Source of the DNA: Candidatus Fukatsuia endosymbiont of Tuberolachnus salignus
Lineage (GTDB): Bacteria > Pseudomonadota > Gammaproteobacteria > Enterobacterales > Enterobacteriaceae
Assembly (NCBI RefSeq): GCF_964030845.1
Contig: NZ_OZ034983.1
Location: 1,984,001 to 2,048,000, forward strand
Direction of reading: 5' to 3'
DNA length: 64,000 nt
Positions 19,041 through 29,058 of the stretch are shown here, one piece after another (positions within the stretch are counted from its first letter, which is position 1; every line of letters starts with the position of its first letter). Below the pieces are notes generated by a model. That model did not search any database. It saw only the letters and a program-made list of their open reading frames with translations, and was not told the DNA's origin. A program made the position numbers and the translations under genes.

Positions 19041-19370
19041 ATGGCAAAACCCGATTGGGAGGCCATCGAATCGGCTTCTGTTGTCTTGTCTCATCGAGTT
19101 GATTTGGCAGGCTGGCGGCAGATTGCCAACCATCTGAAAACCTTCCTCGCTCGTACCGTTATCACCGAAGACAATCATGCTGCTCTTGTGAGAACGCTCA
19201 GCGCCGGGGTGGATGCCCAGCTGAAACTGATTAAGGGCGAGCGCGATGCCTATGGCTTGAACAACGAGACTGCCCCCGGCGCAGAGAAAGAGTTGGCACA
19301 ATGGATGAAAGACCTCGCGGAAGACGACGCACATGGCATTCAATTCGACGCTGAAAACACAGTTATAGCT
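19041..19370 (+). pseudogene. Phage-associated gene truncated by an IS630 fragment
   Basis: Starts MAKPDWEAIESASVVLSHRV after an AAGGAGC site and runs about 108 codons of apparently native sequence. From about 19366 the sequence turns into the end of an IS630-type element (gaacaacataataataatgac resembles the end at 42720-42748), so the last 29 codons of the frame are IS-derived. Native function unknown. Helical, Ala/Leu/Glu-rich. Confidence 0.55.
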
Positions 19371-19487
19371 GAACAACATAATAATAATGACATCATATAT
19401 TCTGAAAATAAGGTATCGATGTCACAATTGAGGTCTTTTTTCTTACTTTTAGCCTGAGCCCATTGATGTTCAATGGGATTGAGGTCT
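19366..19487 (-). pseudogene. IS630-type transposase C-terminal fragment
   Basis: On the minus strand 19450-19487 encodes the DLNPIEHQWAQ catalytic-Glu block of a third IS630 relative, different in sequence from types b and d. It is cut at the codons for LNP by the terminal repeat of an IS4-family element at 19488. Confidence 0.65.
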
Positions 19488-19908
19488 CACTTTTACCCAC
19501 AATTTTTGTTATTAAGAATAATGAACAATCTCACATTTTCTTGCAGGATCTCATACCCTCGCCAAAGCGACATGATTCCCGGTAAACCCTCGGCACGTCG
19601 GTTAAGAAATCCTCCCAATTGACCCAGCCATGTTATTGCCTGAAGCACTGTGGGGGGATGCTCGGGAAGGCGGCTTGTTGTCTGTATTCTGCAATACAGC
19701 GTTTGCCATTCTATCGTTGACAACACATCGGTGCAGGTAGCCTCAGGACACAACGCTGCCATTTTGGTCATATACATCAGTTTGAAGGCGATAATGCTTT
19801 TGAGGGTGATCATTTTCGTTAGTTTGGTTGCCGTATTTAAACGACATTGTTCAACACAACATCCTGATTTCAGTGTGTTGAAGAACTCTTCTATCTTCCA
19901 TCTCAGTC

Positions 19909-21006
19909 TATACCCGTGATCAATGAAGATGCTTGATTTTGAAGTCGATAAGGATCATGCTCATAGCCATGAAAATAGAGCTGACTGCTGACCAGAAAAT
20001 TACCCTCGAAGCCCAACATCGTCAAAGCCATGACCGCCGTGTCTGTGACAGGATCCGGTGTGTTTTGTTGTCCGCAGACGGCTGGACTCCCCCTATGATT
20101 GCTCACTCACAGCTCATTAATGAAACCACGGTGCGGCGCCACCTTACAGACTATCATAAACTCAACAAGCTCAAGCCTGAAAATGGCGGCTCCGATGGCT
20201 ATCTCAATGCGGAACAGACCACGTCGCTGGTTGAACATCTCACCCAGCCGCTCTACCACCACAATCACCAAATTGTGGCGTATATCGCTGGACGCTGGAA
20301 CATCACCTTTACCGTATCAGGTCTGTATAAAGGGTTGAAGCAGCATGGCTTTAGCTATAAAAAGCCGAAAGGTGTTCCGCATAAATTTGCCGTTGAGAAA
20401 CAGTAGCAATTTATAAAGACCTACAGCGAATTGAAAGACGCCGCGGGTAATGACCCCATACTGTTTATTGATGCCGTTCATCCGACACAAGCCACCAAAA
20501 TAAGCTACGGCTGGATACGAAAAGGCCAGGATAAAACGATAGAGACCACCGGGAGCAGAACGCGGTTGAATATCATGGGAGCCTTGAACATCCAGAATGT
20601 GGCTAACCCCATAATCCGTGATGATGAGACGATTAACAGCGAAAATGTGGTTCACTTCCTGTCTGCCATTCGCGCGCATTATCCCATCACGACAACGGCA
20701 CATGTGATCCTCGAGGGTGCAGGCTATCACCGTTCACAGTTTGTGCAAGACGCCGCGCTTACGTTGAATATCCAGCTTCATTACCTTCCGCCGTATAGCC
20801 CGAATCTAAACCCGATAGAGCGATTGTGGAAGGTGATGAATGAGCAAACACGAAACAATAGATATTACCCATCTAAACAGAGTTTTAAGAACGATATCTT
20901 AAACTTCTTTGAAGTGAAGCTACCACAAATGGCAAGTTCTCTGGTATCTCGCTTAAACGATAATTTCCAGGCGCTAAATCCTGCATCTTGATTTCACTTG
21001 GGTATA
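19909..21006 (+). mobile_element. IS630-family element, type a, copy 2
   Basis: Same ends as copy 1, TATACCCGTG at 19909 and GGGTATA ending at 21006. It is inserted into the IS4-family transposase gene. Confidence 0.9.
19972..20991 (+). pseudogene. IS630-a transposase (copy 2) with an in-frame UAG
   Basis: Nearly identical to the intact copies, but the codon that is CAG (Gln) in copies 3 and 4 is TAG at 20404-20406, giving EKQ-stop-QFIK. This separates the N-terminal DNA-binding part from the DDE domain. It also carries the VILEGAGYH Asp-to-Glu change. Confidence 0.9.
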
Positions 21007-21348
21007 TATCAATTCACTTTCTCTTCTGCTTCAAAGGCGTCAGTGGCCGTCAAATTGGTCAATAATACCCATTCGACAGGCGCTATTCCTTCTGGAGGAG
21101 GCTGTTCTTTAACACTGATGGCAGATACGTGAACCTTTTCATGGATATGCCGTGAAGCGTCTTTATTGGTAGGCCCATAAACTAAATTATTTCTAATGGG
21201 GAGCCAGCCTGAAGTGGAGCGAATATCCACATAAGCCGTTCTTGCTACCCTTTGCTGATTTTTGGGCAGAGTGAGCGCTATGGTTTTTAAAATCGGCGTC
21301 TTTGACAAGGCGGTTTGCACCGTTGTTTTTTTCCCCTTTTCATCGATA

Positions 21349-22233
21349 TAGCGTAGGCTGTATAAATTGATGTATAATTTCAAGATGACTTATCCATTAA
21401 AATTTCGCCAACATGTATTGGCTATTAAAGAGCAAGAAAAGCTTACATATGCCCAAACGGCCACACGTTTTTGTATTGGGACCGCAAGTCTGATGCGCTG
21501 GGCTAAACGAATAGAACCTTGTCTGACACGTGATAAACCCGCCAGTAAAATAGCTCGAGCGGCGTTGATTCTTGATGTGGAAACCTACCCTGACGCGTCT
21601 CAATACGAGCGAGCCCAACGTATGGGAGTGAGCGCTAGAGGTATCTGCCATGCGTTGAAACGGGCAGGGTTTAGCTATAAAAAAAACATTTTATCATCCA
21701 AAAGCCAACGCCCAATCCCGAGAAGATTTTCAGATCAAGATCCAGGCCTATGAAGCCAGCGAGACCCCTATTATTTACGTTGATGAAAGCGGTTTTGCTC
21801 ATGACATGCCCCGCCTCTACGGCTATTGAGCTAAAGGTAAGCGGTGTTACGGTCAACATGATTGGCACGCTAAAGCACGTACCAATGTCATTGGCGCTCA
21901 GCTTAACGGAAAATTAACCACCGTTTGTGCCTTTGAATACAATATCAATAGCGATATTTTTCATGCGTGGGTAACCCAAGACTGACTGCCAAAAATCCCT
22001 CAAGGTGCTGTTATCGTGATGGATAATGTGAGCTTTCACAAACGCCAGGATATCCAGTCTACTAGACAAAAATCTGGTTTTATTCTGGAATATCTCCCGA
22101 CGTATTCTCCTGACCTCAACCCGATTGAGCACAAATGGGCTCAGGCTAAAGCCCTTCGTAGGAAACGACAATGCGATATCGACACTCTCTTTTCTGACCC
22201 TTTATTTTGAATCAATTTATACGGCTACAGCCA
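21349..22233 (+). mobile_element. IS630-family element, type b, copy 1 (defective)
   Basis: 885 bp between TAGCGTAGGCTGTATAAATT and the complement of TGGCTGTAGCCGTATAAATT, flanked by TA. The first transposase frame (from about 21385, [20 protein letters not shown]) meets an A8 tract at 21669-21676, beyond which a -1 shift continues as KTFYHPKANAQ. A TGA follows LYGY at about 21827, a second stop follows VTQD at about 21982, and the motif VIVMDNVSFHKR and NPIEHKWAQ blocks follow. Copy 2 (26234-27117) shares these features. Confidence 0.85.
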
Positions 22234-22437
22234 TAAACTTTCTGTCTTTCCGGTTGCGGATAATAAAAAATGTTTTTAGTGAGCTTGCAACCCGAAAAAA
22301 TTCGAAACTATCCGCTTCTCTGTCTCCCAGCGTGATTAAGCGGCTATCTTTGGGTATCAGCGCCGCTGTCTCGTAGAGGGTCTCTATCCACTTAATACTT
22401 TCTTTTTCTTTCATTAGACCTCTTCGGAAACTCTGAT

Positions 22438-23261
22438 TTATCTAATTTCCATGTTATAAATTGCTGCAATCAGATTAAATCGTAATCCAAAACGTTTTCG
22501 CCTGTTTCGATAACGATCTGATACGATTTTAAATCGTTTAATCATACCAATGACATTTTCGTTTAATACACGCTGGCTTGATAACTCACGATTGTTGCGT
22601 TTATCTTCTTTTGTTAAGGGATTTTTCTTTGTCTTTTTCTTAGGCAACGCCGAGTTTGAATGGATCTTGCCAAGCCCTTGGTAACCTGTATCTGTCACTG
22701 TTTTGATTTCAGGATGTATTCGCACGCCAGACTCTTTGAACAACCTAAAATCATGACGCCTCCCATGAGTAAAGCTTGTACAGATGACTGCTTTGCTTTT
22801 TTTATCGACGATCACTTGGGTTTTTAAGGTGGGTCGTTTCTTTTTTCCTGAGTAAAACTGCTTTTGTTTTTTTGGGGACGTTCAATCGGCGTTTCTGTGG
22901 CATCAATAAGAACGAGCTCATACTCCCTATCACTTTTTAATAAAGCTTTGCGTCCAGGGAGTGCAAAATCAGGATGCTTTATTAGCGTATTTTCTATCCA
23001 TTTAATCGTTTCATAGCAGGTGCTCTCACTCACCCCATCGCTTCGGCTAACATGAAAATAAGTGCGATATTCCCGTAGATACTCAAGGGCCATTAATAAG
23101 CGATCTTCTAAACCCAGCTTGGGTTTCCGACCTCCGTTCCCTTGCTTACATTTATCTGCTTCATTCAATATCTTTATCATCTTTTCAAATGTACTGCGTT
23201 TAACTCCGGTTAAGCGCCGAAATTTTTCCTCTTCCAATACCTTTATTTGTTCATATTTCAT
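22438..23261 (-). CDS. IS5-family transposase expressed by -1 frameshifting (copy 1)
   Basis: Two overlapping frames. The first (22824-23261) begins MKYEQIKVLEEEKFRRLTGV and carries the helix-turn-helix region and the first acidic residue (LVLIDATETPIERP). The second (to 22438) continues YSGKKKRPTLKTQVIVD, VTDTGYQGL and ends at YNMEIR. They join at the heptamer A AAA AAC in the frame CAA-AAA-AAC, a canonical -1 slippery site, so a fused DDE_Tnp_4-type transposase of about 270 residues is expected. The same arrangement is kept in copy 2. Confidence 0.85.
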
Positions 23262-23309
23262 GGGGGCTCCTTGTTCAGGAGATTTTTAACAACATTCCTA
23301 CATGAATGC

Positions 23310-23413
23310 TATAGCAGGCGCCGTATCAGTTGATTATGAAAATCAGAAATAACATACTGATATTAATTAATATTTATTAACAAAAGTGATCACGTTACAT
23401 GGCGCCTGCTATA
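23310..23413 (-). repeat. 104-bp MITE-like inverted repeat (copy 2)
   Basis: Ends TATAGCAGGCGCC and GGCGCCTGCTATA, interior AT-rich with TTAATTAATA. Nearly identical to 6116-6219 and 39873-39976. It sits in the leader of the IS5-type element. Confidence 0.85.
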
Positions 23414-23430
23414 GTTTCCGAAGAGGTCTA

Positions 23431-24418
23431 ATATGATGCTGAATTAACCGCCCGACTTTTCGGGAGAGTGGAGCAAGTGAACCCGCAGCACATCGAAGTC
23501 AAACAGTTAGCCCGCTTGTTAGCCTGTGTCCAAGAGGTGAATCAGCAGGCAATGAGTACCCTGTATTTGTCGCTCAGTGAGGAATTGCTAGCCTTTGCCG
23601 AGCACGAAGCGGGTTATCACTGCCGTCTTGTTGATAAGCTGCTGCCTGATGGGGTGCTACACCGCTATCCCTTAGCGATTATCACCGCAGAACAGGTTTA
23701 CGCGGCAGCGATGGCGGAGCCCTTTCAAGGGCGTTTACTGCACGACTGGGTCAGTCATCTGGAAAGCGATCGCTTTCAGCGTATCAACAACGCGGTAAAA
23801 AACGGGTTTCTCTTGGGTGATACCATCGAGCAAATTACACGCAAAGTACGCGGGAGCAGGGCAAAACAGTATCAAGATGGGGTACTGGACATCAGTCGCA
23901 AAAATCTCACCAGTGTGGTCAAAACCGCTGTTAACCATGTTTCAGCGGTAGCACGGGATAAATTTGCTGAAAATAACGCCGCAATGATAGACAGAAAACA
24001 GTGGCTCAGTACGCTGGATAACAAAACCTCATCACCCTGTGTTATCCGTGACCGTTTGTGCTACACCCTAGCCGGCCAGCCACTCGGCCATCACATCCCC
24101 TATCTACAAGGACCGGGGCGACTGCACTTTTGCTGTCGCTCAACGGAGACACTGGTCATCAAATCCTGGCGCGCCCTGGGCATTGACCGGGATGAGCTGG
24201 ACCCGGGCACACGCGCCAGCCTGGACGGGCAAGTGCCTGCGGATACCACGTATTCTGACTGGTTACAGCAACAACCCTACGCGCGGCAAATCCAAGTCCT
24301 AGGTAAAACCCGCGCTAAAATGCTGCGAGAGGAGGGACGGCGTCCCGATGACTTTTTCAGCGACAAAGGGGAATGGCTCACCTTGGAACAGCTGCGTAAA
24401 ATCACCCAAACAGAGTAA
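23431..24418 (+). CDS. Phage minor head / head morphogenesis protein, N-terminally truncated
   Basis: The frame is open from the IS5 boundary (DAELTARLFGRVEQVNPQ); the first usable start is GTG at 23468. The residues QWLSTLDNKTSSPCVIRDRL and a Cys/His cluster (GRLHFCCRSTE) are typical of Mu gpF-like/SPP1 gp7-like minor head proteins that stand between the portal and scaffold genes in tailed phages. The N-terminus has been lost to the IS5 insertion. It precedes scaffold- and coat-like genes in the normal phage order. Confidence 0.75.
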
Positions 24419-24437
24419 AAAATAAACATTCACACAG

Positions 24438-24460
24438 GCCACCCCAGGGTGGCTTTTTTT
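24438..24460 (+). terminator. Intrinsic terminator after the head morphogenesis gene
   Basis: GCCACCC and GGGTGGC pair around a 2-nt gap and are followed by seven T residues. Confidence 0.7.
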
Positions 24461-24540
24461 ATGAACAGCTGTGAGCGGAGGCGCCACAGCGCCCGGGTCG
24501 GATGACCGGTTAACCCAGCCTGCGGGCGGAGAAAAGAGCA

Positions 24541-25293
24541 ATGAAATTACACCTCGATACAGAAGGAAAAGCAGTACTGGAAAACGGCATGCCGGTGTAT
24601 TTGCATGAGGACGGCAAAGCGATCCCCTTTGATGCGGTGGCGGCCTTGAACAAAATTAGCGCCCTCAATGGCGAGGCCAAAGGCCACTGTGAGGCCAAGG
24701 AAGCACTCGAGGCCAAACTCAAGGCGTTTGCAGGCATTGACGACCCGGCGAAAGCCCGTGAAGCACTGCAAACGCTCACCCACATCGATCAAAAGAAATT
24801 AATCGATGCGGGCGCGGTTGATCAGGTGAAAGCACAAATCACTCAAGCCTTTCAAACCCAGCTTGACGAGGCCAGCAGCAAAAATAAAACCCTGGAAGCC
24901 CAGTTGTATCAAGAGATGATTGGCGGACGTTTCAGCAGTTCGGCGTTTATCCAGGATAACCTGGCTATTCCAGCGGATTTGGTGCAAGCCCGGTTCGGTC
25001 AGGCGTTCAGCATTGACGCGGGCAAGGTGGTCGCCACGGATGCGGCAGGCAACAAGGTATTCTCACGCCGTCAGCCCGGGGAAATCGCGGAGTTTGAGGA
25101 AGCCTTAGAATACCTCATCGAACAGTATCCGCACAAAGACCACATTCTGAAAGCCTCCGGCCACCGTGTGGGCGGCTCGCAGCCCACACCCCAGCAGCAC
25201 GGACAAAAAACACTCAAACGCAGCGCCTTTGATGCCTTGGACATCGGCAGCAAACAGGCCGCATTCAAAGACGGTATCTCGATCGTCGATTAA
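24541..25293 (+). CDS. Phage scaffold-like protein
   Basis: A 250-residue protein, MKLHLDTEGKAVLENGMPVY at the start, then a long Ala/Glu/Lys-rich helical segment (about residues 40-130, probable coiled coil) and a C-terminal globular part. Similar proteins sit directly before the P22-like coat gene in many prophages, where they serve as scaffold or structural assembly proteins; that role is inferred from position and composition. The frame is intact with a GGAG-type site before the ATG, and the coat gene begins 30 bp downstream. Confidence 0.65.
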   Translation: MKLHLDTEGKAVLENGMPVYLHEDGKAIPFDAVAALNKISALNGEAKGHCEAKEALEAKLKAFAGIDDPAKAREALQTLTHIDQKKLIDAGAVDQVKAQITQAFQTQLDEASSKNKTLEAQLYQEMIGGRFSSSAFIQDNLAIPADLVQARFGQAFSIDAGKVVATDAAGNKVFSRRQPGEIAEFEEALEYLIEQYPHKDHILKASGHRVGGSQPTPQQHGQKTLKRSAFDALDIGSKQAAFKDGISIVD

Positions 25294-25322
25294 CTGTACA
25301 CACATTACCCTGGAGCAATAGC

Positions 25323-27264
25323 ATGGCAAACACCTTAACGGGGTTGATCCCCACGATTTATACCGCATTAGACAGCGTTTCCCGTGAGCAAGTCGGTTTT
25401 ATTCCCGCCGTCGCCCGTAATAGCAAAGCGGAAGCCGCCGCCCTCGATCAAAATATCACCGCACCGGTGGCCCCCATCGCTAAAACGGTGGACATCGTGC
25501 CTGGTCCCACCGCAGCAGGCAGTGCGGAACAAACCATCAGTACAGTGGAAGTTAAAATCAGCAAATCCAAAATGGCGCCCGTGCAATGGAACGGGGAAGA
25601 ACAACTGGCTGTCGGGTCGGCAGGCACCTATAACCTGCTGCTGGCTGACCAGTTCAAACAAGCCTTTCGTGCCCTGGCGAACGCAGTCGATCGCGATTTA
25701 GGGGCACTGTACACCGGCTCAGCGCGGGCTGTCGGAAAGGCAGGGAGCACTCCCTTTGGCGTCAAAGAAGACCTGGCCGATTTTGCCGATGCGCGTCGCG
25801 TGCTGGAAGATAACGGAGCCCCGACCACCGATTTGCAAATGGTCTTGGGGTCAGCGGCTATTTCCAACATTCGCGGCAAACAATCCGTCTTGTTTAAAGT
25901 CAACGAAGCGGGCAGCGAAGCCCTGTTGCGTGAAGGGACCATCGGGCGTATCGAAGGCTTTAATTTGCACAATTCCGCGGGCATCAAACGGGTCACAGCA
26001 GGGACAGGCAGTGGGTTTCTGGTCAACAAAGCGGGCGGTTATCAAATCGGTGATCAACTGATCGCGGTGGATACCGGCAGTGGCACGATAAACCGAGGGG
26101 ATATTGTCACCTTTACCGGCGATACGCATCAATACGTGGTGGCCGCGGCCAGCGCCTCGACTATCACCCTGTCTGCACCGGGCTTGTTGCAAGACCTGGC
26201 GGACAACACCGCTGTCACGCTGGTTGGTCACTATGGCTGTAGCCGTATAAATTGATTCAAAATAAAGGGTCAGAAAGAGAGTGTCGATATCGCATTGTCG
26301 TTTCCTACGAAGGGCTTTAGCCTGAGCCCATTTGTGCTCAATCGGGTTGAGGTCAGGAGAATACGTCGGGAGATATTCCAGAATAAAACCAGATTTTTGT
26401 CTAGTAGACTGGATATCCTGGCGTTTGTGAAAGCTCACATTATCCATCACGATAACAGCACCTTGAGGGATTTTTGGCAGTCAGTCTTGGGTTACCCACG
26501 CATGAAAAATATCGCTATTGATATTGTATTCAAAGGCACAAACGGTGGTTAATTTTCCGTTAAGCTGAGCGCCAATGACATTGGTACGTGCTTTAGCGTG
26601 CCAATCATGTTGACCGTAACACCGCTTACCTTTAGCTCAATAGCCGTAGAGGCGGGGCATGTCATGAGCAAAACCGCTTTCATCAACGTAAATAATAGGG
26701 GTCTCGCTGGCTTCATAGGCCTGGATCTTGATCTGAAAATCTTCTCGGGATTGGGCGTTGGCTTTTGGATGATAAAATGTTTTTTTTATAGCTAAACCCT
26801 GCCCGTTTCAACGCATGGCAGATACCTCTAGCGCTCACTCCCATACGTTGGGCTCGCTCGTATTGAGACGCGTCAGGGTAGGTTTCCACATCAAGAATCA
26901 ACGCCGCTCGAGCTATTTTACTGGCGGGTTTATCACGTGTCAGACAAGGTTCTATTCGTTTAGCCCAGCGCATCAGACTTGCGGTCCCAATACAAAAACG
27001 TGTGGCCGTTTGGGCATATGTAAGCTTTTCTTGCTCTTTAATAGCCAATACATGTTGGCGAAATTTTAATGGATAAGTCATCTTGAAATTATACATCAAT
27101 TTATACAGCCTACGCTATACACCGCTAACATGGCCTTCGATCGCAATGCGTTTCTGCTGGCGTCACGGACACCGGCGATGCCTCAAGGCGGGGATATCGC
27201 CGATGATGTGATGAATGTCACCGATCCGGTCTCCGGCATGACTTTCCAGGTGGCGCACCAATGA
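25323..27264 (+). pseudogene. P22-like major coat protein, interrupted by IS630-b
   Basis: The N-terminal 303 codons (25323-26231) encode MANTLTGLIPTIYTALDSVS and RELATED coat features ending VTLVGH. IS630-b lies at 26234-27117 at a TA. Removing it and one TA restores [20 protein letters not shown] exactly in frame, continuing to a stop at 27262-27264. The last codons run into an IS630-d fragment at about 27258, so the native C-terminus (where such proteins normally continue FQVA-hydrophobic-YRQ) is also missing. The family is the P22 gene 5 coat group with an inserted Ig-like-type domain around residues 220-300. No capsid can be expected from this gene. Confidence 0.8.
26234..27117 (-). mobile_element. 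IS630-family element, type b, copy 2 (defective)
   Basis: 884 bp flanked by TA (26232-26233 and 27118-27119). It has the same first-frame [11 protein letters not shown] start, A8 tract, TGA after LYGY and DDE blocks as copy 1, and differs from it by a single T near the 3' end. It interrupts the coat protein gene. Confidence 0.88.
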
Positions 27265-27825
27265 CATTTGTTCGGCCCTTGGCCTGCCAATCCTGGGTAC
27301 CCCAACAGCGTTGACCTCGTGCAGCATAACCGTGGGTTCGTGGCCTATCGTGTGCGAAACCGCTTTCATCCAGATAAACGACCGGTTTTCCCTGCTTTTT
27401 ATAGCAGGCTATCGTGTCCTGGAAGGCGCGCCGTGTCTCTTCGTCTGCCTTGGGATGACGCAGGGTTTTTTTTATAGGTGACACCCAGGTTTTTCAGTGC
27501 CTGCCAAATGGCTTTCTGGCACACCTGAAAGCGCGCCGCCCGTTCCCGTTGGTAAGCATCGGGATAAAGTGCAACATCTTCAGCTAACGCCACTTTATCA
27601 AGCTTACGCCGACGGGGGGAAGAAGCTTTAACCTCGATACGACTGAGCCAGCGAGTAACGGAAGCTGAACCAATGTGGAAGCGTTTAGCGGTCTCTCTGA
27701 TACTCAAGTTTTCTTTCTCTCGAATACTCAGAACTTTACGGCGAAAATCGACAGAGTGGCTCATCGCTAACTCCCTGTTAAATAATTTAGCTATACATTG
27801 TAATCAAAATTAATACGTTACGCTA
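27258..27825 (-). mobile_element. IS630-family element, type d, partial copy 1
   Basis: The start end (complement of TAGCGTAACGTATTAATTTT, at 27806-27825) and first transposase frame (27399-27764, MSHSVDFRRKVLSIREKENL) are present. The reading frame passes the A8 tract at about 27469 and a -1 shift gives KKTLRHPKADEETRR and VVYLDESGFAH. The rest is missing beyond 27258, where it abuts phage coat sequence without a target duplication, indicating a deletion. Confidence 0.8.
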
Positions 27826-27827
27826 TA

Positions 27828-28585
27828 CCATCAATTTATTAGCTCAAAAAAACAGCTCTGACAACAATTGTGGAATAACTTTGTTCGTGATTTCACATGG
27901 AATACTAGAAAATGGTCAGTTAATGATTGACTTAGATGGTGAATATATAAGTTGTAGCGATTTTTTTGCGAAGATTGGGCAATGTACGGATAAACCTGTA
28001 AATATATTTATGACAGCCTGTCACGGTGCTGCTGCAATTGACAACGCAGCATTGTTACCTAAAGGTTCTTCGTTAGCTGTTGTTTCAGACAGAAATGAAC
28101 CATCGTTAGGAGAAAATCTAGATCATTTTTATTCATTGATAGAAAAATCCCCTGATATCAGTACACTGTCTCTTTTATTATTATACAACTGTACACTGCA
28201 AAATAGGACATCAAGTTCTCTATGGATTAATAATAATGCGTATCATCTGAAATATTTTGTTCCAGGTATCCTTGGTCGTCATTTTTCAGCTACAGAGCGA
28301 AAAAAGGTTCACAGTGCTTTGGACAATTTTATGAATAAATCCGACAGAGAACACATAGATTTAGTAATGAATAAAATATCAAGAATTAAATCTATTGATG
28401 ATATAACTGCTGCTGACTACGGGATATTACTCGCCATTACTAATGTGCTCTGTTGCAAAATTCCAGATGAATGTGTGGATATATCATTAGTCTCGCGGAT
28501 TAGTGGAAGTAAAACCGAACTGCGTAAGAAGGGGATGTTATCTCGGGTGAAGGGGCGTGTTCAGACTTGTTGTACTCTAATCTAG
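27828..28585 (+). CDS. Caspase-like (clan CD) protein with C-terminal CaaX-like motif
   Basis: Open from the IS630-d junction; the first possible start is TTG at 27881, giving 234 residues, so the N-terminus is probably lost. LFVISHG (His6 from that start) and NIFMTACHG (Cys47), with an intervening CSDFFAKIGQCTDKPV, match the His-Gly and Ala-Cys-x-Gly active-site blocks of caspase-fold cysteine peptidases in order and spacing. The protein ends CCTLI, so the last four residues form a C-a-a-X-like prenylation box, meaningful only inside a eukaryotic cell. It is AT-rich, unlike the flanking phage genes, and precedes a kinase-like gene. A translocated effector is the favoured reading, by inference. 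Confidence 0.55.
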
Positions 28586-29058
28586 AAGTCGAGTTTGGAT
28601 AAGTACAATAGGGTCATTATGTTGGCTCCCAGCACGCAACAACCCAAGACGGGATTCCATTTTATATTATTTATAATCAATAAGGTTTGTATTCAAGCAT
28701 TTTACAGATCAAGACTCCTCACAAGTTCAATTAACATAAAGAAATTGAATATTTTACAACCTTAAATTGGTTAATTAATGAGTATAATCCTGCTTTAATG
28801 CATGGGATGGGCTCATTGTGCTGTAAAATGAAAAAAATTTACTATAAACAAAATAAAATACATTTTATTAGAAGATAATTTTTTCAAGAAGAGTCTAATT
28901 AATACATGACTCACGCAAGCCCAGTGTATTTCGATGTAAAAAAATTAAAAAAACACTTTATCTCGCTAGTGGTTGAAAAGATATTAATCCTGGGCTTTAT
29001 GTAAGTCCTGTAACAATAGGATTATTTTTGTGACAAAATATTTTAATAGAAGGTAGAA
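28586..29058. other. AT-rich intergenic region before the kinase-like gene
   Basis: No coding potential is seen. The region is very AT-rich with several poly-A runs. AGAAGGTAGAAATG at its end provides a ribosome binding site for the frame at 29059. Confidence 0.4.

Larger units (their letters stand above)
19488..22414 (-). pseudogene. IS4-family transposase gene, split by two IS630 insertions
   Basis: Minus-strand pieces 19493-19908, 21007-21346 and 22236-22414 together align with the IS4-family (Tn5-like) transposase at 45583-47025. The first interruption (19909-21006) is an IS630 type a, the second (21349-22233) an IS630 type b, both at TA dinucleotides. The 5' third of the gene is gone, replaced by an IS5-type element at 22417. 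Its right terminal repeat, CTCACTTTTACCCACAA, is intact at 19487-19503. Confidence 0.85.
22417..23428 (-). mobile_element. IS5-family element carrying an internal MITE, copy 1
   Basis: 1012 bp, ends GACCTCTTCGGAAAC and complement, flanked by TA on both sides. The 104-bp MITE-like unit (23310-23413) lies directly inside the terminal repeat on the transposase-start side. A copy of identical length is at 39858-40869. Confidence 0.88.
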
